From Megalonaias nervosa (taxonomy: Eukaryota > Mollusca > Bivalvia > Unionida > Unionidae): a DNA stretch of 64,000 nucleotides. Positions within the stretch are counted from its first letter, which is position 1; every line of letters starts with the position of its first letter. Both the position numbers and the translations under genes were made by a program. The stretch spans positions 1-64,000 of the forward strand of contig JAECUM010001742.1 of the NCBI GenBank assembly GCA_016617855.1, read 5' to 3'. Below, piece by piece: positions 1 through 12,100 of this stretch. The notes beneath the pieces were generated by a model. The model did no database searches and had not been told where the DNA came from. It was given only the letters and a program-made list of their open reading frames with translations.

Positions 1-2285
1 CTCATCCTACTTCTTACCGTGGATTTGGTTGCATCAACTCAAGGTTCATCCTACTTCTTACTGTGGGATATGGTTGCATCAACTCAAGGTTCATCCGATC
101 TTTTACTGTGGGATTTGGTTGCATCAACTCAAGGTTCATCCGATCTCTTACTGTGGGATTTGGTTGCATCAACTCATGGTTCATTCTACTTACCATGGGA
201 TTTGGTTGCATCAACTCAAGGTCCATCCTACTTCTTACCGTGGATTTGGTTGCATCAACTCAAGGTTCATCCTACTTCTTACTGTGGGATATGGTTGCAT
301 CAACTCATGGTTCATCCTACTTCTTATTATGGATTGTGGTTGCTTCAACGCATAGTTCATCCTACTTCTTACTATGGGATATGGTTGCATCAACTCATGG
401 TTCATCCTACTTCTTACCGTGGGACATGGTTGCATCAACTCAAGGTTCATCCTACTTCTTACTGTGGGATATGGTTACATCAACTCAAGGTTCATCCTAC
501 TTCTTACTGTGGGATATCCTGTCTCTTATGTGTGATGTGGTTGCATCACCTCAAGGTTCATCCTACTTCTTACTGTATGATATCCTGTCGCTTATGTGGG
601 ATGTGGTTGCATCACCTCAAGGTTCATCCTACTTCTTGCTGTGAGATGTGGTTTGCCTCAACTCAAGGTGCATCCTACTTCGTACTGTGGGATATGGTTG
701 CATTAACACTGTGGGATATGGTTGCATCAGCTCATGGTTCATCATACTTCTTACTCTGAATTGTTGTATCAACTCAAGGTTCATCCTACTTCTTACTGTG
801 GGATATGGTTGCATCAACTCATGGTTCATCCTACTTCTTACTGTGGATTGTGGTTGAATCAATGCAAGTTCTTACTGTGGGATATCCTGTTTCTTATGTG
901 GGATGTGGTTGCATCAACTCAAGGTTCATCGTACTTCTTGCTGTGGGATATCCTGTTTCTTATGTGAGATATGGTTACATCAACTCAAGGTTCATCTCAC
1001 TTCTTACTGTGGGATATCCTGTTTCTTATGTGAGATATGGTTACATCAACTCAAGGTTCATCTCACTTCTTACTGTGGGATATCCTGTTTCTTATGTGGG
1101 ATGTGGTTGCATCAACTCATGGTTCATCCTACTTCTTACTGTGGGACATGGTTGCATCAACGCAAGGTTCATCCTACTTCTTGCTGTGAGATGTGGTTTA
1201 CATCAACTCAAGGTGCATCCTACTTTGTCCTGTGGGATATGGTTGCATTAACACTGTGGGATATGGTTGCATCAGCTCATGGTTCATCATACTTCTTACT
1301 CTGAATTGTTGTATCAACTCAAGGTTCATTCTACTTCTTACTGTGGGATATGGTTGCATCAACTTATGGTTCATCCTACTTCTTGCAGTGGGATATGGTT
1401 GTATCAACTCATGGTTCATCCTACTTCTTACTGTGGATTGTGGTTGCATCAGTGCAAGTTCTTGCTGTGGGATATGGTTGCATCAACTCAAGGTTCATCC
1501 TACTTCTTACTGTGGGATATCCTGTCTCTTATGTGTGATGTGGTTGCATCACCTCAAGGTTCATCCCACTTCTTACTGTATGATATCCTGTCTCTTATGT
1601 GGGATGTGGTTGCATCACCTCAAGGTTCATCCTACTTCTTACTGTGGGATATCCTGTCTCTTATGTGGGATATGGTTACTTCAACTCAAGGTTCATCCTA
1701 CTTCTTACTGTGGGATATCCTGTCTCTTATGTGGGATATGGTTGCATCAACTCAAGGTTCAACCCACTTCTTACTGTGGGATATCCTGTTTCTTATGTGG
1801 GATATGGTTGCATCAACTCAAGGTTCATCCCACTTCTTACTGTGGGATATCCTATTTCTTATGTGGGATGTGGTTGCATCAACTCAAGGTTCATCCCACT
1901 TCTTACTGTGGGATATCCTGTTTCTTATGTGGGATGTGGTTGCATCAACACTGTGAGATATGGTTACATCAACTCAAGGTTCTCCTACTTCTTACTGTGG
2001 GATATCCTGTTTCTTATGTGGGATATGGTTGCATCAACTCAAGGTTCATCCCACTTCTTACTGTGGGATATCCTATTTCTTATGTGGGATGTGGTTGCAT
2101 CAACTCAAGGTTCATCCCACTTCTTACTGTGGGATATCTGGGATGTGGTTGCATCAACTCAAGGTTCTTCCTACTTCTTACTGTGGGATATCCTGTTTCT
2201 TATCTGGGATGTGGTTGCATCAACTCATGGTTCATTCCACTTCTTACTGTGGGATATCCTGTTTCTTATCTGGGATATCATTTCA
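1..2285. repeat. Hierarchical minisatellite, 45-bp and 66-bp units
   Basis: The first 2.3 kb is one tandem array. The basic unit is about 45 bp (it contains GGTTGCATCAACTCAAGG and CTACTTCTTACTGTGGG). From about 510 onwards many units carry an extra 21 bp (CCTGTTTCTTATGTGGGAT), giving 66 bp. Both lengths are multiples of three, so several frames stay open on both strands; these open frames are a by-product and not genes. A larger block near 640-860 recurs near 1190-1450, so the array also has higher-order duplication. It starts before the window, upstream of the first visible LRR exon, so it is probably intronic or 5' flanking. Confidence 0.95.
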
Positions 2286-3124
2286 TCAACACATCTAAGT
2301 ACCATACATATTGTTTTTAAACCAATTAGATCACAAGACTCAAACTCACTTAGAACACTCTGCTTTAGAAATAGAAGATATTAATGTATGTTCACTTAAA
2401 ATAAGTCTATTCTTAAAGCAATAAGAACATTTTTGATAATTAATGTTCCATTTAAATAAAGATATTAAATATTTTGATGTTAAATGTAGGTTTCTTATCT
2501 CATACACATAGATATGCTTCTCACAATTATAGTTCTCTTCTGGACAAGCCAACCTGTTATAAGGCTAATTTCTCAGTGCAGAAATAGTAGCCTTATAAAG
2601 GGAGACCACTGTACACAGTATTAATTACTTTTCTTCACATCTTTTTGAAATGTGAAAAAGATTTGTGCCATTATTTTACAGTATTCCAAATAAGTTAAAC
2701 TGTCCATGTAATGTTTGCAAATTGAGTTTAATTAGGGATGTTCATTGCCAATAGTTGACAAGAGGTCAAAAGACCAGACTTTAATATCTTGAATTCACCA
2801 ATTAGTATATTCTTGTTATCAGTTAATTGTTGTTTTTGTACAGATTTAGTCTGTAAATCTGAAAATTTTTCTTCTTTCTGATAAAAATACTGTGAATTTA
2901 TTTTCCTTGTATCAGTTACATGGCTTTGTGAGAAATAACCTTTTCGTTGACACTTAAATTTGTGGATATTTGAGTCCTATTCTTTCCAGAGGAGGATAAT
3001 TATTTATTGGGTGGTTTGTAGCATCCATGCAATCTACACCAATTCAGACCCCATGAAAAATATTGAATTTACAGTATTTCCTTCACCAATTTTCTTGATA
3101 GCCTGAACTTGTCTCTCTTTTCAG
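2286..3124. other. Non-coding stretch upstream of first visible exon
   Basis: AT-rich sequence without a convincing exon. It contains the short hairpin/TIR-like piece at 2555-2611. An earlier exon of the LRR gene could hide here but I could not support one. Confidence 0.5.
2555..2611. repeat. Hairpin next to a TIR-like end
   Basis: TATAAGGCTA and TAGCCTTATA form a perfect inverted repeat around a short spacer. They are followed by GGGAGACCACTG-TA. Read on the minus strand this begins TA-CAGTGGTCTCCC, the style of end seen in pogo/Tigger-like elements (TA target, CAGT start). The matching other end was not found, so this is a solo end or fragment. Confidence 0.4.
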
Positions 3125-3155
3125 TTGGTGAAGCTTTGTCACTGTATACATTTTG
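3125..3155 (+). CDS. LRR gene, exon a (31 nt)
   Basis: A pyrimidine-rich stretch and TTTTCAG precede it and GTGAGA follows. It starts with the last 2 nt of a codon and ends with 2 nt of the next; in this phase it reads GEALSLYTF and joins in frame to the next exon. It is short, so this is the weakest exon of the model. Confidence 0.5.
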
Positions 3156-6100
3156 GTGAGAAAGGGTACGTTGTAGTTTTCACATTTCTTTTCCGGATTT
3201 TATAGGCATACTATTTTACTTAAATTTTTAAAAAAAATAAAATTTCAGAAGGCAAATGTAAAATAAGATGAAAAGAAAATCATACTTTTTGTGATACGTA
3301 CAAAATTCATATTGGTAAGCGGAGTATCATTGCTTTCAGAGTCTTCTTGTTGTACAGAAACATTCATGCAAGCAATTACGATGAGTAAAGATCTTGCATT
3401 TACAAGATAAAGAAACACAGAAACCAGAATATGCTTCAGTATTCATAACACAGATAAAAAAAATGTGAAAACGGAAATTAGTTTATCTTACAATTCATTG
3501 TCCTGACCATGTTAAATTTATCAGGGCTGTGTTTATATGTTTATCTGTAACCTTGTTTTTATTTGCTGTACTGTTGATGGTATATTTTCAAGTAGCTCTG
3601 TAACACCCAAGTATCAGGTGCAGGATAAAAATAACAAAAATTCCTCACCTGTCCTCCCACCCCCCACCTTAAAATAATTTTAAAAAGTGGAAAACTTCAT
3701 AGGTTTTTCATGGCTACACCTGCTTCTTACTTGGTAATGTTTGTTTTTAATGATTTTTCTTTTGGACATTTTAGTAGTGCAGTGATTGCCTTCAGACTGT
3801 ATTCATAGTAGGCTAATAATGTTTTTGTTTTTTACAGGCTGAGAACTCTTTTGTCTACATGTGAGCTGTTGGAGTATTTGGATATTCAAGAAAATTCTAC
3901 CATTGCAGGAGATGTAAGCACCATATTGACAGTATTTTTGTACTTATTGCTTATTAATTATTAATTATTTTTGTAATTTCTTCGTTAGATACATTACTTT
4001 GTCACAGTAAATTTAGAGTCCATCCACTACCACACAAATCCACCCTCTCAAGTGGAAACAAAATGTTAAGCATGTCGTTTTGACTTATTTAGCAATTGCT
4101 TCTTAATAAAGGTTTAAGAACTGAACATCTTACTTTACTGTAAAGTAAGGACAGGTAAGATTTCATTGTTTAGCTTGTGAATCAACTGAGGTGTATAAAG
4201 TACACACAGTATAAACAACAGCAGAGTTCACATGGGACATATTATAATATATTGCTTTCTTGTAGGAGATTTTAATTTCAGAGAACAATGTCAGGACAAT
4301 CTGTAGGGAAGCATGGCCAGAAGAATGGTCCTTGGGACCAGTCTATGGAGAAGTGTGGCCAGAAGAAAGGCCCTTGGGACCAGTCGATGGGGAAGCATGA
4401 CCAAAAGAAATGCCATTGGGACCAGTCTGTGGAGAAATGTGGCCAGAAGAAAAGCTTATGGGACCAGTCTAGGGGAAGTGTGGTCAGAAGAAAGGCCCTT
4501 GGTACATTCACCTAGAGGGGCCCCGAGTGGCCGAGTGGTCTAAAGCGCTCTCCGTTACGGATCACTGCCATCTCACCTCTGTCTGCGTGGGTTCGAGTCT
4601 CGGATTCGGCGAATTTGGATATGTCAGAAAACTTGCTAGTAGCTTCTCGTGGGTCGGTGGTTCTTTCCGAGGACTTTCCGGTTTCTTCCTCCACCATTAA
4701 TACTGGCCGCCATGTATAGCCTATCATGTGCTGAAAAATGGCGTTAAGCCCTATAACAGCAACAACAACATTCACCTAGACTGCCTTACTTGTTAAAAAT
4801 GCACTCAAAACAATTGTTTTGCATTTGGTAAATTATGGTCACCTGAAGTCAGAATCTAGCTGGTTCCTGGAATGAGTATAATGGCTGTCCCTCCCCTTCC
4901 TCTTCAAAATATTCAGATTTATCTCTTGCAGAGCCTTTAGGGTCTCACTGCAAGATGATTAGCTCTTCAGATTGAAATATGACACTTGGGTCTCAGGAGG
5001 TTATGCAACCAGTTTCTTTGTTGAGGCCCCTCCAGAAAGGGACCGAGTGTTCAAGAAGTGCAGCACCTGACCATATGAGGGAGGAGCATTTGAACACATT
5101 TTACATTCATAGTGTAGTGTGTGGCACCCTCCTGCAGTGGAGAGAAGCACCACAAACATCACTTCATGGGTAGCATGTCACATCCTCCACTAGTGATTTA
5201 TCAGCAAAGTTACTAACTATGGATTAGTGGATAATTTGGAGCCCTGTGATAGTTCTACAAGAATACTTGTCATACACTGTTTATAGAGCTCAACAATGTA
5301 CTTGAATACATTTAATGAACCAAAATTTTCCCCATTTATCCAGTAAATGTTTAAACTTTAGAAACCATGTGTGACCACTGTAATGGGATTTTTTAACATC
5401 ATTGAGTTGATTTTAATCTTAAAATGAGAAGATAAGTTTGTGTGTTAATAACAATTTATGTAGTTTAAAATCATTTTTTATTGCAGAGTTTCCAGTCAGC
5501 TAGCCCAAGCCTGAAGTCCTTACTTCTTAACAACTGCACACAGGTGTGTAAATTAAAAACTGTAATATGATGTTTATAGACCCATCTGCTTGTTAGAACT
5601 TCAAGCCCCAAGACTGAAAATAAAAGATGCTTGCATCTAGTCTTTCATTTCTTTTAAAATCCTGATGTCAGATGGGTCTATATGTATAAGTTTGGGTGTG
5701 ATAAAAGGGGCATATTGTATTGATCCATCAGTCTATCACACCTTAGATATGGCATTTAGGTCAGTTTTCAGGCATTGTGGTGGGGTGTCTGTGTATCATG
5801 AATACATTTCAAGTTGAAGAGTCAGATCCAAAAACTTCTACAGGTACTGCAATCTCTCTGTCTCAATTATTAAAAATAAATTATAGTTAAATGCAAAGTT
5901 AATTAGCATAATACTGTAAGAAATAATTATCATGCTATTTATCAAAGAATATTGTTTCAGCCATCATGTCAAAAATAATGTAAAAGTTATTTTGAAATAG
6001 AATATCAATTATACATTGAAGAAGAATATGATATACAGTAGTCCCCCTCTTATACGGCCACCCCTTCTGCACCGGGAAAGTGGCCTTATAAGACGGGTGG

Positions 6101-9100
6101 CCTTTCCAGAGGGGGAATAAATTTTTTGTGAGAAGTATATGTAATGTACACAGTAAGAAAGCTACATTCTTCAAAGCATTTAATATCTTCGTTTAAAAGT
6201 AACATTAATTATTAAAAGGTTCTTCTTGTTATAATAATAGACTTATTTCAACTGAATATGCATTAATAGTTCTTATTCTTGGCGTAAGCGTGATATGCGA
6301 GCGGGTGTTGTTGTCATGCACATTGCAAAACCATTCAAAAATGTCATTTAAATCTTGGTACATACATAATTCTCTTTCCGTTTGCTCCATTTTCCCACTG
6401 CTGCTGAATAACCTCCTTATCGGTTACGATGTTGTTTATTCGAGTCTTTTCAACATAAAATTATTTTATTCGAGTCTTTTCTACCTAAAATCATTCTGCA
6501 AGTTCCCCCTCCCCACCTCACCCTATGTCATTGAGTAGAATAACCGACTTTTTTCTAAAATAATCGTCTCCATTTACATGATGACATGTTAATGTTTCGT
6601 AATGATTTATTCGGATGTTGCTAACTGTATGCGATTCAATTATGCAGATGAAACTTTTGCAGAGCAGACGAAATGCCTTCTTTGTAAAGGGATGTGTTGT
6701 CACGTGATTTTTCGGTCTTTGTCTGGTACCCTGTTTTGTTCAAGGCTAATTTCTCTGAGTGTGTCTGCAAAAATCCGTTTTTAGACTATGCTGACCCTGT
6801 TATGATCCTGACAATTACGTCCGGTTGTAATCATCAGTGTTACCAACTACAAGACTGATAAAACAATTTTTCTGCATTTAAACAAAATGCCATGTGTATT
6901 TTAAAGGCAGCGATCTTGTCACGTGATTCATTAGTTGCAGTCTGGTACCCGATTTGTGTTTCCATTTCTTTACACTAAGGGAGAGAAGCCAAAACGGCTT
7001 TGATATATACGCAGATTTGATCTGAACAATAGCACCTCGTGGTCATTAGGATTTGTAATCTTGGCAGTTATTGGCAGTAGTAATAGCCACTAATTATGAA
7101 AATGAACAAGCTCAACATCATACTAAGGGAAGCCATAAAGGCTATCAAACCATTTTCCCGCTGACTTGTGTATTGTACATCAATACCGCCACTTCTCAGC
7201 TGTTGCTACTGTTCAATAATTGTAATCTTAACAATTATCAGAGTGACTAAACCGGACATCTCATGATAACACACAGCAGTAAGGCTAATCAGGATTACGT
7301 GTACTTACCTTTTTGTATGGATTAAAATTTGAGTCTTTCTCGGCTTTATGGAATAAATGTGGCTTCTCGTGAGGCGTAAATGATATAATATTAACCTTAA
7401 TGGTACATGTACTTTAGTCAACACTCCTTTCAGGAACGAAAACCTGACATCAGGAAACAGAAATTGGATTACTTAACACACGTTATGAATAAAATTGGTT
7501 CTGGATACATATTACAAAATAAAATGCAGCCGCTTGTGACGGGTAAATTTTATATTTTTGCAATAATATGCTGGCTGCTGGTTGCGTTAGCGGGGTGGCC
7601 TTTTGTGAGGGGTACTTTTGAACACAAATTCGTCGGTGCCGTTGGTTTCTGGCCATAAGGAACGGGTGGCCGCTGGTCAGGGGGCCCATTCAAGATGGGG
7701 ACTACTGTATGTCAAAGTATTATTTTAAGCAATACTTGAGCATTTTGACTTTTAGCATCATTTAACGTAACACATTTCCCAATTGTTAAAGAGACATGAA
7801 GTTGTTAGTTCTATTAGTGGTAATAGTAGTGGCATTGTAAGTAACATTAGTGGTAATAGTAATGGCATTAGTAGCAACATTAGTGGTAATAGAAGTGGCA
7901 TCAAGAAGTAACATCAGTGATAATAGCAGTGGCATTAGTAGCAACATTAGTGGTAATAGTACTTGCATTAGAAGCAACATTAGTGGTAATAATATTGGTA
8001 TTAGTAGCTGCATTAGTGGTAATAGTGGCATTAGTAGCAATGTTAGTGGTAGTAGTAGTGGTATTAGCAGAAACATTAGTGAAGCAACATTAGTGGTAAT
8101 AGTAGTGGCATTGTAAGTAGCATTAGTGGCATTAGAAGTAATTATAGTGGTAATAGTAGTTGCATTAGAAGCAACATTAGTGGTAATAGTAATGGCATTT
8201 AAAGCAACGTTAGTGGTGATTGTAATGGTATTAGTAGCAACATTAGTGGTAATATTAGTGGCATTATTAGCAACATTAGTGAAGCAACATTAGTGGTAAT
8301 AGTAGTGGCATTAGAAGTAACATTAGTGGTAATAGCAGACCTGCCAACTCTTACGATTTTGCCATAAGTCTTACGAAAACTGCTCTAAAATATAGACTTA
8401 CAACATACAAGCAAAAACTATGGAAAAATTATTGTTGCCGAAAAATATGGGTAATTGGTTCATCTGTGTTTTGTTTGGATCCGGGTTTCATATTAGAATT
8501 AGTGAAATTAGTTAGGGAACCAGACTAACTTTACAGCAGCACCCCAGATGCTTTAAACTGCACCTTTTGTTCAGCGAAGCATCTGCATGATCAAACTGTT
8601 GATTATAGAATTTTTTAAAAATGGCGTCTTGAAAGTGATGTATGTTTAAGATGAAAGGGAAAATAAGCCTCAAGAAAAGTGTTAATCAACACAGAAGAAT
8701 AAAAAGGAGTATTCAGATTGTTGGGAATAAAAGATGGAAAGGACACAATTACGTTTATTGGACATCACGTGCAAATTTGAATATGTCTCATGGTGGGAGA
8801 TATGGTTTCCGTCATCATATGAAATGGAAAAAGAATTTCCAAGAATTATGTCAAGTTGAGAGATAGCAACAAACCATTGAGTTGCATAGGGTTTGGAACT
8901 AAAGTTTGTGCAACTGTACTAGTGGTAAATAAGGTCTATGTGTACTTTACAAACTTTTTAGTTGAACATAATGTTATCGTCACTGTGTCGAACTTTTAAT
9001 TATGTTTTCCAGCTTTACAATAGCAGTTATTGATATTTTGTTACACCTTACTGAAAACTGGTCAATCTTATGGAAAAAGATCAGCTGCGTTGCTGAGACG

Positions 9101-12100
9101 GACTCGTTGGGGTTTGGAGGTCTGTAATAATAGTGGCATAAAAGTAGCATAGTGGAATTAGAAGTAGCATTAGTGGTAATAGTAGTTGTATTAGTAGCAG
9201 CATTAGTGGTATAGTAGTGGCATTAGAAGTAACATTAGTGATAATAGTAGTGGCATTGTAAGTAACATTAGTGGTAATAGTAATTGCATTAGAAGTAACA
9301 TTAGTGGTAATAGTAGTGGCATTAGTAGCAGCATTAGTGGTAATAATAGTGGCATTAGTAGCAGTATTAGTGAAGAAACGTTAGTGGTAATAGTAGTGGC
9401 ATTAGCATTAACATTATTGCTAATAGTAGTGGCATTAGTGTGGTAATAGTAGTAGCATTAGATGCAACATTAGTGGTAATAGTAGTGGCATTAAAAGCAA
9501 CATCAGTGGTTTTTTAGAAGCAACATTAGTGGTGTTAGTAGTGGCATTAGAAGTAGCATCAGTAGAATTTGAAGATTTTATGAGCAAATAAACAAGGTTT
9601 ATGAATTGAAAAAGAACATTCAATGTATAATTGATATACTGCATTAAAAAACAGTAGGTCTTTGTAGGAGTACTTGTAATATTTAAAACTTTTATGCTTC
9701 ACAATACTATAAATTAGATAATGGAGAAAAAGCAAGTCTTTGTGAACTCCATTTACTTTTTATACCTCATACATTATGAAAATTTAGAATTGTGCAAGAC
9801 ATTTGTGTAAGGTCTGTATTCTAAAATATTAAAAGACTAGAAGTGAAACTGCATAATGTTATATCCAGAGGGAATGTGCAACATTTTAAATTTGAACAAT
9901 TTGAGAACTTTTATTAAATATATACAAGCTAACATAAAAATTTACTTTCAGCTGGCTGATAGAGGAATTCAAAATTTGTCCCAGAGATGTAGCGGCATTG
10001 AGGAGATTCAGCTGAACAAGTGCTATTACATAAGTGACATAGGTGTGACAACATTATGTCAGGTATGTCACATGTAACTTGCCATTTATTTCATAGTGAT
10101 GACAGGATTATTATATTGATGTAGGTATGACAGCATCATGTCAGGTATGTCACATGTAACTTGCGATTTATTTCACAGTGATGACAGGATTGTTATATTG
10201 ATGTAGGTGTGACAACATTATGCCAGGTATGTCACATGTAACTTGCCATTTATTTCACAGTGATGACATGATTATTGATATATGTGCATATTATACATCA
10301 TGTAAACTGCTACGGTGGCTGAAGTGGTTTGAGCATCTGCCTCAGATATGGGAGGTTGTGGGTTTGAACCCTGACTGACTCACACCGAAGGCTTATAAAA
10401 ATGGCATTAGCAGCTGCCTTGCTTGGCACTCAGCATTAAGAGGTTAATGTTACGACTGGTTGGCCTGGTGTCAGGATAATGTGACTGTGTGAGACATGAT
10501 GGTACATGTCAGTGGCATGATGCCCCAGTGCTAGACATCACTATAACAGCAACACTGCAGACATCATAGTGATTTGACTGGAAAACTTAAAGCTATGTTA
10601 AAAATCCAATTCATAAACATACATCATGTCCCCATGTCTCCATGAGTGTGTAATCTTTTATAATGCAAAGAACAACCTTAGAAGCAAGTTATTTTCAAGT
10701 TTGTTAATAAATGGGAAACTGTGTTTTGGACCCATTTTGGCCTGGTTGCAAAGAAGTTATGATTGACAATGTTTGTCCATCTGTATGGTGTCTGCAGTGA
10801 TGTTAGCATTGTAGTTAGGTTATTTTTCACAGAAACTGGAGATTGTAGACATGGTTTGAAATGTAGATGTTTCAGAAGTAGTACTACATCCATCAGTAAA
10901 AAAATAGGTTATTGTGACCTGTGTTGTTTTTGTTCAGTGAATTGGCTTACCTTTTTGTTCGGCTAAATTTCTTTAGGTTAGGATTCATACTTAGCTCAGA
11001 TTCCCAGGCTCTGTTGCTTGAAGTGTCATGTAGCTTGAGATCAAGAGGCATCATGAGGAAGTATTGTAGCCATCAGCCACAACTAGGTCAATATGACCTA
11101 TATTACCTACCATAGTGATCTGTATATTAACCTATGCAATCAGCTTATTTACTTGTAGAGTCATGTATCTTGGTATTTAGATGCATAATAATGTGATACA
11201 CCCATAGGTCACATCTAGCCCACTGTGACGTATATTTCACACTCCAGTGACTGGCGTTAACCTTAATATTTAACTTAGTTTCTTAGATACTATTTGCAGC
11301 AGAGACACATAAATTAATATGCTGCACTACTCAATCAAAATGAAGTCACTGTGACTTATATTTCACACTCCAGTGATCTAAGATAACCTTTGTATGTACC
11401 TTAGTTAAACTATTACTGCAGAGTAATGTAACTAGATAACATAGGATGACACCATGTAACTAGATAACATAGGATGACACCATGTAACTAGATAACATAG
11501 GATGACACCATGTAACTAGGTAACATAGGATGAATCATAGGAAGTTTGACACCATGTAACTAGATAACATAGGATGAATCATAAGAAGTTTAACACCATG
11601 TAACTAGATAACATAGGATGAATCATAAGAAGTTTGACACCATGTAACTAGATAACATAGGATGAATCATAAGACGTTTGACACCATGTAACTAGATAAC
11701 ACAGGATGAATCATAAGAAGCTTGACACCATGTAACTAGATAACATAGGATGAATCATAAGAAGTTTGACACCATGTAACTAGACAACATAGGATGAAGC
11801 ATAAGAAGTTTGACACCATGTAACTAGATAACACAGGATGAATCATAAGGAGTTTGACACCATGTAACTAGATAACACAGGATGAAGCATAAGATGTTTG
11901 ACACCATGTAACTAGATAACACAGGATGAAGCACAGTAAGTTTGACACCATGTAACTAGATAACACAGGATGAATCACAGGATGAATCCTAAGAAGTTTG
12001 ACACCATGTAACTAGATAACATAGGATGAATCATAAGAAGTTTGACACCATGTAACTAGACAACATTGGATGAATCGTAAGAAGTTTGACACCATGTAAC

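Noticed and set aside
19..2384. Long open frames (up to 375 codons) across the first minisatellite
   Set aside because: Unit lengths are multiples of three, so frames stay open on both strands at once; no domain and no start context.
4517..4600. Possible functional tRNA-Leu/Ser gene
   Set aside because: A and B boxes are present, but the acceptor stem does not close, the sequence continues into a SINE body, and target duplications flank the whole.
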